Below, piece after piece: positions 18,238 to 27,293 of a stretch of DNA of 64,000 nucleotides. The stretch's first letter is position 1. Each line of letters begins with the position of its first letter. The position numbers were made by a program, and so were the translations under genes. The notes below the pieces were generated by a model. The model saw nothing but the letters and a program-made list of their open reading frames with translations, ran no database searches and was not told the origin of the DNA. This DNA comes from Mycolicibacterium fallax (GTDB lineage: Bacteria; Actinomycetota; Actinomycetes; Mycobacteriales; Mycobacteriaceae). Location: contig NZ_AP022603.1 in assembly GCF_010726955.1 (NCBI RefSeq), positions 1,922,001-1,986,000 on the forward strand, in the 5' to 3' direction.

Positions 18238-19167
18238 TCAGCCCTGCTCGGCGTAGGCCCAGGACTCGATGATCTCCCGGGCGATCGACACCGCGCCGGG
18301 CAGCAGGTACTCGGCGGTCGACCCCGGCGTCGTCCAATCCCCGGCGGCCAGCGCCGCGCACACCTGCGCGCGGCTGAACCAGCGGGCCTCGGCGATCTCG
18401 CCGTCGAGATAGGCGAACGCCTGGGCCGGGTCGCCGAGGGCGTGGAAGCCCACCATCAGCGACCGCGGGAACGGCCACGGCTGGCTGCCCAGGTAGCGCA
18501 CGTCGGTGACGTCGATGCCGATCTCCTCGCGGATCTCGCGCACCACGCAGGTCTCGAAGGATTCGCCGGCCTCCACGAACCCGGCCAGCAGCGAGTACAT
18601 CCGCTCCGGCCAGCCGTGCTGGCGGGCCAGCACGATGCGGTCGGCGCCGTCGTGCACCAGCGCGATGATCGCCGGGTCGATCCGCGGGAACTCCTCCCGG
18701 CCGGTCACCGGATCGGCGCGGGCCCAGCCGGCGCGCACCACCCGGGTCGGGGTCCCGTCGATCGGGCTGAACCGCGCGTTGTCGTGCCAGTTCAGCAGGG
18801 CGGTCGCGGTGACCAGCAGCTGGGCGCTGAGGTCGTCGAGGTCCACCCCGCCGCGGCGCAGATCCACCACCCGGGCCGCCGCGTCGCCCGGGTCGGGCAG
18901 CGGGCCGCGCAGCGCCCAGGCGTGCCGGCCGTCGGGCAGCCGGCCGACAAACACCGCCTCGGCCGGCGGGGTGTCGCCCAGCCCGCCGGTCGATGACAGC
19001 ACCACGGTGTTGCCCGCGACCAGCGCCTGGCCCCGGCCGTCGACCCATAGCACCGCGGCGTCGGTCCAGCCGGCCACGGCGGCGTCGATGTCGGTGCGCA
19101 GTTCGTCGCTGCGGTCGGCGCCCACCCGGGACAGCAGCGGGACCGCGCGCAGCCGGAAGTCAGCCAT
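18238..19167 (-). CDS. nudC: NADH pyrophosphatase NudC
   Basis: The 309-residue Nudix hydrolase has the full Nudix box (GFVEAGESFETCVVREIREE, about 198-217) and the NudC array SQPWPFPRS. The enzyme cleaves NAD(H) and can remove NAD caps from RNA; in mycobacteria it degrades adducts of isoniazid and ethionamide with NAD. The zinc-ribbon cysteines of E. coli NudC are replaced (NWHDNARFSPIDG), as is usual in mycobacteria. It ends 12 bases after the kinase gene stop and follows the channel gene closely, so the last two form an operon. Confidence 0.93.
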   Translation of the reverse strand: MADFRLRAVPLLSRVGADRSDELRTDIDAAVAGWTDAAVLWVDGRGQALVAGNTVVLSSTGGLGDTPPAEAVFVGRLPDGRHAWALRGPLPDPGDAAARVVDLRRGGVDLDDLSAQLLVTATALLNWHDNARFSPIDGTPTRVVRAGWARADPVTGREEFPRIDPAIIALVHDGADRIVLARQHGWPERMYSLLAGFVEAGESFETCVVREIREEIGIDVTDVRYLGSQPWPFPRSLMVGFHALGDPAQAFAYLDGEIAEARWFSRAQVCAALAAGDWTTPGSTAEYLLPGAVSIAREIIESWAYAEQG

Positions 19168-19175
19168 CGCGGAGG

Positions 19176-20258
19176 TCAGGCATCCTCGTCGGCGACGGTG
19201 CGGACGTAGAGCAGCCGGTCCTCGGCCTCCACCGCGTCGGCCCGCGGGTCCCCGACCCGCATCAGCTTCCCGTCGCGCACGATGCCCAGCACCATGTCGC
19301 CGAGGTGCTTGGGCGACCCGCCGATCTCCTTGCGCTCGACCGCGCGCTCGGAGATCGCGAAACCGGCGTCCGGGGTCAGCAGGTCCTCGATCAGCTCCAC
19401 CACGCTGGGCATCGCGGTGGCGATGCCCAGCAGCCGGCCGGCGGTCTCCGAGGACACCACCACCGAGTCCGCGCCGGACTGCTTGAGCAGGTGCTGGTTC
19501 TCCGACTCCCGGATCGAGGCGATGATCTTGGCGTTCGGCGCGAGTTCGCGGGCGGTCAGGGTGACCATCACCGCGGTCGGGTCGCTGTTGGGCGCCACGA
19601 TGATCGAGGAGGCGTGCTGGGCGCCGGCCAGCCGCAGCACGTCGGCGCGGTTGGCGTCGCCGCGGACGGTGACCAGGCCCGCCGAGGCGGCCCGCTCCAA
19701 CATCACCGGGTCGGTGTCGACGACGACGATCTCCGCGGGCGGCACCCCGTCGCTGACCATCGCGGCGATCGCGGTCTTTCCCTTGGTGCCGTAGCCGACG
19801 ACGATGGTGTGTTTACGCACCGATCTCCTCCAACGCTGAATCTTGAACGCCTGCCGCGACGCCGCGGTCAGCGTCTCGACGGTGGTGCCGATCAGCACGA
19901 TCAGGAACGCCACCCGCAGCGGGGTGATGACCAGGACGTTGACCAGCCGGGCCGACGGGCTGATCGGGGTGACGTCGCCGTAACCGGTCGTCGACAGCGA
20001 CACCGTGGCGTAGTACAGGCAGTCCAGGAACGACAGCTCGTTGCCCTGCGCGTCAATGTAGCCATGCCGGTCGATGTAGACGATGAACACCGCGGCGAAC
20101 AGTGCGCCGAGGGCGTACAGGATCCGGCGAGTGATTCGGTTGACCGGGCTGACGAACCGCTCCGGCATGTGCAGGGTGTCCGCCAGCACCGCCACCGGCT
20201 TGTTGGTGAGGCTGTCATCGAGGCCGCGCAGCCGGCGGCGCAGTCTGTTACTGGCCAC
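19176..20258 (-). CDS. Potassium channel with TrkA-N (RCK) domain
   Basis: The 360-residue protein corresponds to Rv3200c. A two-helix pore unit (about 45-130) contains the selectivity filter TTGYGD. A TrkA-N/RCK domain (VVGYGTKGKTAI onwards, about 150-270) binds NAD or another ligand and gates the pore; a TrkA-C-like region ends the chain. A GTG start at 20258 is used. It lies eight bases upstream of nudC, so cotranscription is likely. Confidence 0.9.
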   Translation of the reverse strand: MASNRLRRRLRGLDDSLTNKPVAVLADTLHMPERFVSPVNRITRRILYALGALFAAVFIVYIDRHGYIDAQGNELSFLDCLYYATVSLSTTGYGDVTPISPSARLVNVLVITPLRVAFLIVLIGTTVETLTAASRQAFKIQRWRRSVRKHTIVVGYGTKGKTAIAAMVSDGVPPAEIVVVDTDPVMLERAASAGLVTVRGDANRADVLRLAGAQHASSIIVAPNSDPTAVMVTLTARELAPNAKIIASIRESENQHLLKQSGADSVVVSSETAGRLLGIATAMPSVVELIEDLLTPDAGFAISERAVERKEIGGSPKHLGDMVLGIVRDGKLMRVGDPRADAVEAEDRLLYVRTVADEDA

Positions 20259-20303
20259 GCCGTTGACTCACCGATTCCGCCCGACGCACCCCACAATGAA
20301 AGC

Positions 20304-20699
20304 ATGACCCTTCCCCTGAGCCGGACCGACGCACCCGATCCCGGCAAACTCGCGCTCGGCATGGCCGCGACGCTCGGCCTGATGGGCGTGGTGCATTTCG
20401 CGGCGCCCAAACCGTTCGACGCGATCGTGCCCGAGCAGCTGCCCGGCGGCCAGCGGCTCTACACCTACGCCTCCGGGGTCGCCGAGCTCGGCACGGCGGC
20501 CCTGCTGGCGGCGCCGCAGACCCGGCGGGCCGGCGGGCTGGCCGCGATGCTGGTGTTCATCGGGGTCTACCCGGCGAACATCTACATGGCGGTGCAGTGG
20601 TGGCACAAGCCACTGCCGATGCGGCTCATCGCGTTGGCGCGGCTGCCGTTGCAGATCCCGATGATCCTGGCGGCGCGCCGGGTGTGGCGGCACTCCTAG
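20304..20699 (+). CDS. DoxX-like small membrane protein
   Basis: The 131-residue protein has four predicted hydrophobic helices and the DoxX-family features VVHFAAPKPFD and YASGVAELG. It is likely a cytoplasmic membrane protein of unknown role; some DoxX proteins act in oxidative stress. Its last 74 bases overlap the 3' end of adnB on the opposite strand. Confidence 0.75.
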   Translation: MTLPLSRTDAPDPGKLALGMAATLGLMGVVHFAAPKPFDAIVPEQLPGGQRLYTYASGVAELGTAALLAAPQTRRAGGLAAMLVFIGVYPANIYMAVQWWHKPLPMRLIALARLPLQIPMILAARRVWRHS

Positions 20700-23600
20700 C
20701 GCCGGTGGCGGCCTGGGCGGCGGGCTCGGTTGCCGTCTCGGCGGTCTCGGCGGCGGTCTCGGCGGCGCCCTCGGCGCGGCCGATCAGCGCCGCCAGCTGC
20801 CCGGCGCCGGGCAGCGCCTCCGGGTAGACGGTGTCACCGGAGCGCACGTAGTGGAACGCCGCGCGGACCTGTTCGGGGTCGCAGCCGCGCAGGCCGGCCC
20901 ACGCGATTCGGTACACCGCGAGCTGAATCGCGTTCTGGCGCAGGGTTTCCGGGTCGGTCGGCGGTGAGCCGGTCTTCCAGTCCAGCACGGTGAAGTCGTC
21001 GCCGTCGGCGAACACCGCGTCGATCCGGCCGCGCACCACCTTGCCGCCGATGGACATCTCGAAGGGCACCTCGATGTCGACCGGGGTGCGGTTGGACCAC
21101 GGCGAGGCGGTGAACGCGGCCTGCAGCGCGGCCAGCTGGTCGGGGTCCACCGGCGCGGCGTCGGCGGCGCCGGGCAGGTCCTCCAGGTCGAAGAGCCGGT
21201 CGGCGCGGTAGAACCGCTGCACCCATTCGTGAAACGCGGTGCCCAGCAGCGCGTGCGAGTCCGGGCGCGACGGCAGCCGGCGGCGCAGCCGGATCGCCGC
21301 CGCCGTCGGATCGCGGTCCAGGTCGACCAGCGCGCTGACCGACAGTTGCGGGGGCAGCGCGGCCGGCCGGGCCTGCCGCGGGCGGGCCCGCTCGGCCAGC
21401 AGCGCGTCGACCTCGGCGGCCCAGCCGTGCGGGTCCCCGGGCGCGGCGGATTCGGGATCTGGTTCGGCGGGTTCGGGTTCGGGAGCGGCATCGGTGCCAG
21501 CCGCGGCCATCGCGGCGGCCACCAGCGCGGCCCCGCGCTGCACGTCGGCGCGGGCACCGCCGAGCGGATCGTCGGGCCAGGACACCTCGACGGTGTTCTC
21601 CTGCAACGGGTTCTGCGCGCCGACCGGTGGCTCCGGGGCCCACTGGTCGACCTCGCCGCAGGGGTCGCCGGCGGCGCGGTCGGCCTCGATGATGCCGGCG
21701 AGCTCGGTGAGGAACTCCGAGGGCCCGCGCGGCTTTTGCCCCGTCTCGCCCCAGTGGTGACCGGAGATCAGCAGGGTGTCCTCGGCGCGGGTCAGCGCGA
21801 CGTACAGCAGCCGGCGTTCCTCGTCGTTGCGGCGCTGGGCCAGCTGCGCCTTGTGCGCGGCGATGATGTCGGCCAGCTGCTTGCGGTCGGTGACCTCCGC
21901 GGTGTCGAGCACCGGGACGCCGTGCTCGCCGAGGGTGACCCGGTCCCCGCGCAGCACCGGCGGCAGGTCGCCGGGGCTGCTCAACCAGGTCCGGCCGGTG
22001 GCCCCGGACGGGAACACCCCGGCCGACAGGTGCGGCACCGCGACCAGCTGCCACTCCAGGCCCTTGGCGGCGTGCACGGTCAGGATCTGCACCCGGTCGG
22101 CCGCGGCGGTGACCTCCGCCGGGCTCAGACCGCCCTCCTGCTCGACGGCGGCGTCCAGGTAGCCGAGCAGCCCCAGCACCGGGTCGGTGTCGCGGGCGCT
22201 GACCCGGGCGGCGTAGCCGTCGACGACGGCGGCGAACGCGTCGAGCTGCTCGGTGCCGCTGCGGCCCGGTCCGCCGTGCGCGGCGGTGACCTCGACGTCG
22301 ACGCCGAGGGTGGCCCGCACCGCGGCGACCAGGTCGGCCAGCGGGTGCTGCAGCTGGGCGCGCAGCGCGGTCAGCTCGGCGGCCAGCGCGGTGATCCGGC
22401 GGTGCCCGGCCGGGGAGTAGGCCTGTGCGGGGCCGGGATCGCAGATCGCATCGGCCAGCGCGGGGCTGTCGGCGTCGGGCGCCAGCTCGGCGACGACCGC
22501 CGCGGCCGCCGTTGCCGTCGCGGCGGCCCCGGGCCGGTAGTCCAGGTCGCGGGCCCGGCGCCACAGCGCGGCGAGGTCGGCGGCGCCCAGCCGCCAGCGC
22601 GGCCCGGTCAGCACCCGCAGCGCGGCGCTGCCGGCGGCCGGGTCGGCGACCAGCCGCAGCATCGCCACCACGTCGGCGACCTCGTCGATGGCCAGCAACC
22701 CGGCCAGCCCGACCACCTCGGCGGGCACCCCGAGGGCGCGCAGTTCCTCGGCGATCGGGGCGGAGTCGGCGTTGCGCCGGACCAGCACCGCGGCGGTCGG
22801 CGGGTCCTGGCCGGCGGCGGTCGCGGCGTGCCAGCGGCGGGCGATCTGTTCGGCGACCCAGCGGCGTTCGGCGACGACGTCGGGGCACAGCGCCAGCGCG
22901 ACGGTGCCCGGTTCGGCGCCGGGCTTGGGCAACAGCTCGCCGACCTCCACCGATCGCCGGCGGGCCGGTTCGGACACCGCGTTGGCCAGCCGCAGCGTCG
23001 AGGGCGGGTTGCGCCAGCTGGTGCGCAGTTCCAGCATCGGCGCCGGGCCGCCATCGGCCAGCGGGAAGTCGGTGGCAAAACGCGGCAGGTTGGTCGCCGA
23101 CGCGCCGCGCCAGCCGTAGATGGACTGGATCGGGTCGCCCACCGCGGTCAGCGCCAGGCCGTCGTCGGCACCCCCGCCGAACAGTCCGGACAGCAGCACC
23201 CGCTGGGCGTGGCCGGTGTCCTGGTACTCGTCGAGCAGCACCACCCGGTAGCGCTCGCGCAGCGCCCGGCCGACCTCGGGGGTGCGCTGCACCAGCCGGG
23301 CCGCCGCCGACATCTGGGCGCCGAAGTCCATCACCTTGGCCTCGCGCATCCGGGCGGCGACGGCGTCGATCAGCGGCACCAGCTCGGCGCGCTGCTCCTG
23401 GATCTCCAGAATGGCCAGCAGGTCCTTGGTCGGCTCGGCGCGCTGGCGCGGACCCGGCGGCAGGGTGGTGATCAGCCGGCCCAGCTCCTGGTGGGTGAAC
23501 CGCACCGCGTCGGTGTCCACCAGGTGCTCGGCCAGCTGGCCGGCCAGGTCCAGCACGATGCCGGTGACCGCGGCCGGGGTCCGTTCCATCTCCAGGGCGC

Positions 23601-24054
23601 CCGGGTAGCGGCTGACCACGTCGAAGGCCAGCTGCCAGGTCTCGGTCCGGTCGATCAGCCGGGCGTCGGGCTCCACCGGCAACAGCAGCCCGAACTCGGT
23701 CAGCAGGGTGCCGGCGAACGCGTGATAGGTGGCCACCGCGGGCGGGGTGTCGTCGACGGTGCCCGGCGGCACCAGGCCGGCGGCGGCCAGCCGGGCCAGC
23801 CGGGTGCGGACCCGCCGGGCCAGTTGGCCGGCGGCCTTGCGGGTGAAGGTCAGCCCGAGCACCTGCCCGGGGGTGGCGTAGCCGTTGGCGACCAGCCACA
23901 CCACCCGGGCGGCCATCGTCTCGGTCTTGCCGGCACCGGCGCCGGCGATCACGACGAGCGGCCCCGGCGGGGCGGCGATGACGGCGGCCTGCTCGTCGGT
24001 GGGCTGGTGCAGGCCGAGGATGTCGGCGAGTTCGGTCGGTGACAGCGGGTTCAT
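20626..24054 (-). CDS. adnB: AdnB helicase-nuclease subunit
   Basis: The product has about 1142 residues. The N-terminal UvrD-type motor has Walker A GAGAGKTETM (near 41), motif II LLDEYQD, GDPIQSIYGWRGA and YVALTRAED. The C-terminal RecB-type nuclease shows GTAFHEWVQRFY, the catalytic block VLDWKTG and QLAVYRIAW. AdnB is the main translocase of the mycobacterial end-resection complex AdnAB. Its ATG overlaps the AdnA stop as ATGA. The extreme C-terminus is a long Ala/Thr-rich tail without known function. It overlaps the convergent DoxX-like gene by 74 bp. Confidence 0.95.
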   Translation of the reverse strand: MNPLSPTELADILGLHQPTDEQAAVIAAPPGPLVVIAGAGAGKTETMAARVVWLVANGYATPGQVLGLTFTRKAAGQLARRVRTRLARLAAAGLVPPGTVDDTPPAVATYHAFAGTLLTEFGLLLPVEPDARLIDRTETWQLAFDVVSRYPGALEMERTPAAVTGIVLDLAGQLAEHLVDTDAVRFTHQELGRLITTLPPGPRQRAEPTKDLLAILEIQEQRAELVPLIDAVAARMREAKVMDFGAQMSAAARLVQRTPEVGRALRERYRVVLLDEYQDTGHAQRVLLSGLFGGGADDGLALTAVGDPIQSIYGWRGASATNLPRFATDFPLADGGPAPMLELRTSWRNPPSTLRLANAVSEPARRRSVEVGELLPKPGAEPGTVALALCPDVVAERRWVAEQIARRWHAATAAGQDPPTAAVLVRRNADSAPIAEELRALGVPAEVVGLAGLLAIDEVADVVAMLRLVADPAAGSAALRVLTGPRWRLGAADLAALWRRARDLDYRPGAAATATAAAAVVAELAPDADSPALADAICDPGPAQAYSPAGHRRITALAAELTALRAQLQHPLADLVAAVRATLGVDVEVTAAHGGPGRSGTEQLDAFAAVVDGYAARVSARDTDPVLGLLGYLDAAVEQEGGLSPAEVTAAADRVQILTVHAAKGLEWQLVAVPHLSAGVFPSGATGRTWLSSPGDLPPVLRGDRVTLGEHGVPVLDTAEVTDRKQLADIIAAHKAQLAQRRNDEERRLLYVALTRAEDTLLISGHHWGETGQKPRGPSEFLTELAGIIEADRAAGDPCGEVDQWAPEPPVGAQNPLQENTVEVSWPDDPLGGARADVQRGAALVAAAMAAAGTDAAPEPEPAEPDPESAAPGDPHGWAAEVDALLAERARPRQARPAALPPQLSVSALVDLDRDPTAAAIRLRRRLPSRPDSHALLGTAFHEWVQRFYRADRLFDLEDLPGAADAAPVDPDQLAALQAAFTASPWSNRTPVDIEVPFEMSIGGKVVRGRIDAVFADGDDFTVLDWKTGSPPTDPETLRQNAIQLAVYRIAWAGLRGCDPEQVRAAFHYVRSGDTVYPEALPGAGQLAALIGRAEGAAETAAETAETATEPAAQAATGARSAATPGAPPGSSGSATAAAPTR

Positions 24055-27000
24055 CGGCGGCTCCCCGGGTCGCGGTGCGCGGGACAGCCGGCCCGCATCG
24101 GGCAGTTGCCGCAGCCGGTGTTGCGCCGGGCGGTGTAGGCCGGGCCGGCCATGTCGGCCGCCGCGGCGTCGATCCGCTGGCGCCAGTCGGCCCGGGTCTG
24201 CTCGGTCAGCGGATCCTGCTCGCGCACGGTGGCCCCGTCGCGGCCGGTCTTGGCCAGGTAGACCAGCCGGGCCCCGCCGGGGGTCTCCTCCGCGCCGAGC
24301 AGGCCCTCGGCGACGGCCAGCTGGTACATGGCCAGCTGGGCGTGCGCGGCGGCGTCGGCCTTGCTGACCGGGCTGCGGCCGGTCTTGATGTCGACGATCA
24401 CCAGTCGGCCGGCCTCGTCGCGCTCCACCCGGTCGGCCCGGCCACGGACCGCCACCCGCTCGTCGAGGGCACCGGTCACCGCCAGCTCGGTGCCGACCTC
24501 GGTGAGCTCGCCGCGGGTGCGGGCCCGCCAGTCGTGGAACGCCTCCAGCATGGCCAGGTGCCGGCGCAGCTCGTTGCGGGCATGCCACGGCGATCCGAAA
24601 GGCAGCTGCTCCCAAAGCTTTTCCAGTTCGTTGGCCAGCGCCTCGGGGCCGCGGTGCCCGTCGGCGATCAGGGCGTGCACCAGGGTGCCCAGCGCCGACG
24701 GCAGATCGCGGGGATCGGCGCCGCCGTGCCGTTCGGCCAGCCAGCGCAGCGGGCAGTCGGTCACCGTCTGCAGCACCGACGGGGACATCCCGACGACGGC
24801 GTCGGCGGCGAACACCGGCGCGTCGGTGCTGACCGGGGCCAGCCCGTACCAGTGCGCCGGGTCGGCGCCGGGCACCCCGGCGGCGGCCAGCCGGGCCAGC
24901 TGGCTGGCGGCGGCGAACCGGTCGGCGTCCTCGATCGCGCCGTCGGGGGCGCAGACCGCCGCGCGCAGCCGGCCGACGACCGAGGACTCCGAGAGCACCG
25001 CCGGCGCGATCAGCGGGGCCGGCGCTTGGTCTGGGCCTGGGCCTGGGCCGCCCGGATCGCCGGGGATCGCCAGCCGGGCGATCTCGTGGAAGAACGCCGA
25101 GGGCAGTTCCACCCCGTCGCCGCTGCCGCCGGTCTCGGCGTCCACCGCGGTGACGATCAGCGTCCGCCGGGCCCGGCCCATCGCGGTCAGCAGCAGCCGG
25201 CGCTCGTCGGCGACCAGCGGGGCGCGCACCGAAACCGTGCCGGTGACGCCGTCGAGCAGGTCCAGCAGGCCCTGGGTGCCGAGCACCCCGCCGCGCGGAA
25301 TGGTGTTGGGCCACAAGCCTTCCTGCAGTCCGGCGATGACCACCACGTCCCATTCGGCGCCGAGGGACTGCTGCGGGCTGAGCACGGTGACCGCGTCGGG
25401 GGCCTCGATCGGTTCGGTTGCGGTGATCGGCAGGGTCAGGCCCCGGACGTGGTCGACGAGGGTGGCCGGGGTCGCGCCGGGGCTGCGGTCGACGAACTGG
25501 TCGGCGATGTCGAAGAGCTCGGTGACGGCGTCGAGGTCGGCCTCGGCGCGGGCGGCGCCGGGGCCGCCGCGCTCGATCGCCGCGAGCAGCCGGGCCTGCA
25601 AGCCGCTGCGCTGCCAGGCCTGCCACAGGCCGCGGCGGGGGTCGTCGGAGCCGGCGGCCGCGGCCGCGTCGAGCACCTTCTTCAGCCGCTGCAGCGGGCG
25701 GGCGTGCGGGCCGGCCAGCCCGTCGGGCACCGGGCCGGCCAGCGCCGCGACGACCAGTTCGCCGAAGCCCAGCGGCGGGGCCGCGCCGTCCAGCCGGCGC
25801 AGTGCGCGGCGCAGTTGGCGCAGCGTGACCGGGTCGAGCCGGCCCAGCGGGCCGGACAGCAGGGCCAGCGCGTCCTCGCCGGTCAGCCCGTCGTCGGCGG
25901 CGCCGAGCACGGTCAGCAGCGCCCGAACGGTCGGGTTCTCGGCCAGCGGCGGGCGGCTGCGCCCGGGGGCCACCGGCACCCCGGCGGCGGTCAGGGTGCG
26001 GGTCAGCGCGGCGCCGACCCGGGACACCGAGCGGACGATGACGGCCATCTGCGACCACGGGGTGCCGCCGATCAGGTGCGCGCGGCGCAGCGCGTCGGCG
26101 ATGGCGGCGGCCTCGGCGTGCGGGGACCCGGCCAGCAGGGCGCGGACCCGGCCCGGGTCGGGCTCGGCGGTGTCCGCGGCCGGCGCGGCGGCGCCGTCGA
26201 TTCGGCGGGCCGGGCCGGCGCCGGGCAGCCCGGCGGCCACCGCGGTGATGGCCGCGGCGACCGCCGGCGCGCAGCGGTGCGAATCGTGCAGTTCCAGGGC
26301 CGGGCCGTCGGCGTCGTCGAGCAGCAGTTCCGGGGAGGCGCCGCGGAACCCGAACGCCGCCTGGTTGGGGTCACCGGCGATGACGGTGAGCGCCGGGCCG
26401 GGGGCCAGCAGCCGGACCAGGCGGACGGCCTGCGGATCCAGGTGCTGGGCGTCGTCGACGAGCAGCACGCTGAGCCGGGCCCGTTCGGCGGCCAGCAGAT
26501 CCGGGTCGGTGAGCAGCGCGTCGGCGGCGGCGCCGATCATCTCGGCGGCGCCAAGGGCGGGCACGGTGGCCTGCGGGGCGGCCATCCCGACCGCGGCGCG
26601 CAGCAGCATGACCTGCTCGTACTGCTGGGCGAACCGGCCGGCGGCCGCCCATTCCGGGCGGCGCATCCGGGTGCCCAGGCGGCGCAGGTCGGTGCCGTCG
26701 AGGCCGCGTTCGGCGCAGCGGGCCAGCAGGTCGCGCAGTTCGGTGGCGAACGCGGCGGTGCCCAGCGCGGGGCGCAGCGGCGGCGGCCAGTGTTCGGCGC
26801 CGTCGGCCTGGTCGCCGGCCAGCAGTTCGCGGATGATGCCGTCCTGCTCGGTGCCGGTGATCAGCCGCGGCGGCGGGTCCCCGGCGCGCTGGGCGGCCCG
26901 GGCCAGCAGCGCGAACGCGTAGCTGTGGGCGGTGCGGACCAGCGGTTCGCGCACCACGGCCGACTCCGCCGGCGTGCCGACGCCGGTGGTGAGCAGCGCG

Positions 27001-27218
27001 GTGGTCAGCGCGGCGCGGGTGGCGGCGGCGGGCCGGCCGGCGCCGGTGAGCAGCAGCACCGATTCGGGGTCGGCGCCGGCGGCGATCCGGTCGGCGGCCA
27101 GGCCGATCAGCAGCGCGCTCTTGCCGGTGCCGGGACCGCCGAGCACCCGGACGATCCCGCGCGCGTCGTGCAGCGCGGCGGCACCACCCGGGAGTTCGGC
27201 GGCGTAGCTGATCGTCAT
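24051..27218 (-). CDS. adnA: AdnA helicase-nuclease subunit
   Basis: The product has about 1055 residues, the known length of the M. tuberculosis protein. It has a UvrD-like motor with Walker A GPGTGKS (near 36), motif II LLVDDAQHLD and GDPNQAAFGFRGA. The C-terminal nuclease domain has VIVDIKTG and AQLAMYQLAV and ends with the Fe-S cysteines (TGCGNCPMRAGC). AdnA carries the nuclease acting on the 5' strand and supports the AdnB motor. ATG 27218 (MTISYAAEL) fits the family; 15 more upstream residues are possible but lack support. Confidence 0.94.
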   Translation of the reverse strand: MTISYAAELPGGAAALHDARGIVRVLGGPGTGKSALLIGLAADRIAAGADPESVLLLTGAGRPAAATRAALTTALLTTGVGTPAESAVVREPLVRTAHSYAFALLARAAQRAGDPPPRLITGTEQDGIIRELLAGDQADGAEHWPPPLRPALGTAAFATELRDLLARCAERGLDGTDLRRLGTRMRRPEWAAAGRFAQQYEQVMLLRAAVGMAAPQATVPALGAAEMIGAAADALLTDPDLLAAERARLSVLLVDDAQHLDPQAVRLVRLLAPGPALTVIAGDPNQAAFGFRGASPELLLDDADGPALELHDSHRCAPAVAAAITAVAAGLPGAGPARRIDGAAAPAADTAEPDPGRVRALLAGSPHAEAAAIADALRRAHLIGGTPWSQMAVIVRSVSRVGAALTRTLTAAGVPVAPGRSRPPLAENPTVRALLTVLGAADDGLTGEDALALLSGPLGRLDPVTLRQLRRALRRLDGAAPPLGFGELVVAALAGPVPDGLAGPHARPLQRLKKVLDAAAAAGSDDPRRGLWQAWQRSGLQARLLAAIERGGPGAARAEADLDAVTELFDIADQFVDRSPGATPATLVDHVRGLTLPITATEPIEAPDAVTVLSPQQSLGAEWDVVVIAGLQEGLWPNTIPRGGVLGTQGLLDLLDGVTGTVSVRAPLVADERRLLLTAMGRARRTLIVTAVDAETGGSGDGVELPSAFFHEIARLAIPGDPGGPGPGPDQAPAPLIAPAVLSESSVVGRLRAAVCAPDGAIEDADRFAAASQLARLAAAGVPGADPAHWYGLAPVSTDAPVFAADAVVGMSPSVLQTVTDCPLRWLAERHGGADPRDLPSALGTLVHALIADGHRGPEALANELEKLWEQLPFGSPWHARNELRRHLAMLEAFHDWRARTRGELTEVGTELAVTGALDERVAVRGRADRVERDEAGRLVIVDIKTGRSPVSKADAAAHAQLAMYQLAVAEGLLGAEETPGGARLVYLAKTGRDGATVREQDPLTEQTRADWRQRIDAAAADMAGPAYTARRNTGCGNCPMRAGCPAHRDPGSRR

Positions 27219-27293
27219 GGGGACATGACAGCACGGCGGTCCGACATTTCCGGGCGCCGACACAGCGGGCCGCCCGCGGCGCAGCGGGCCCTG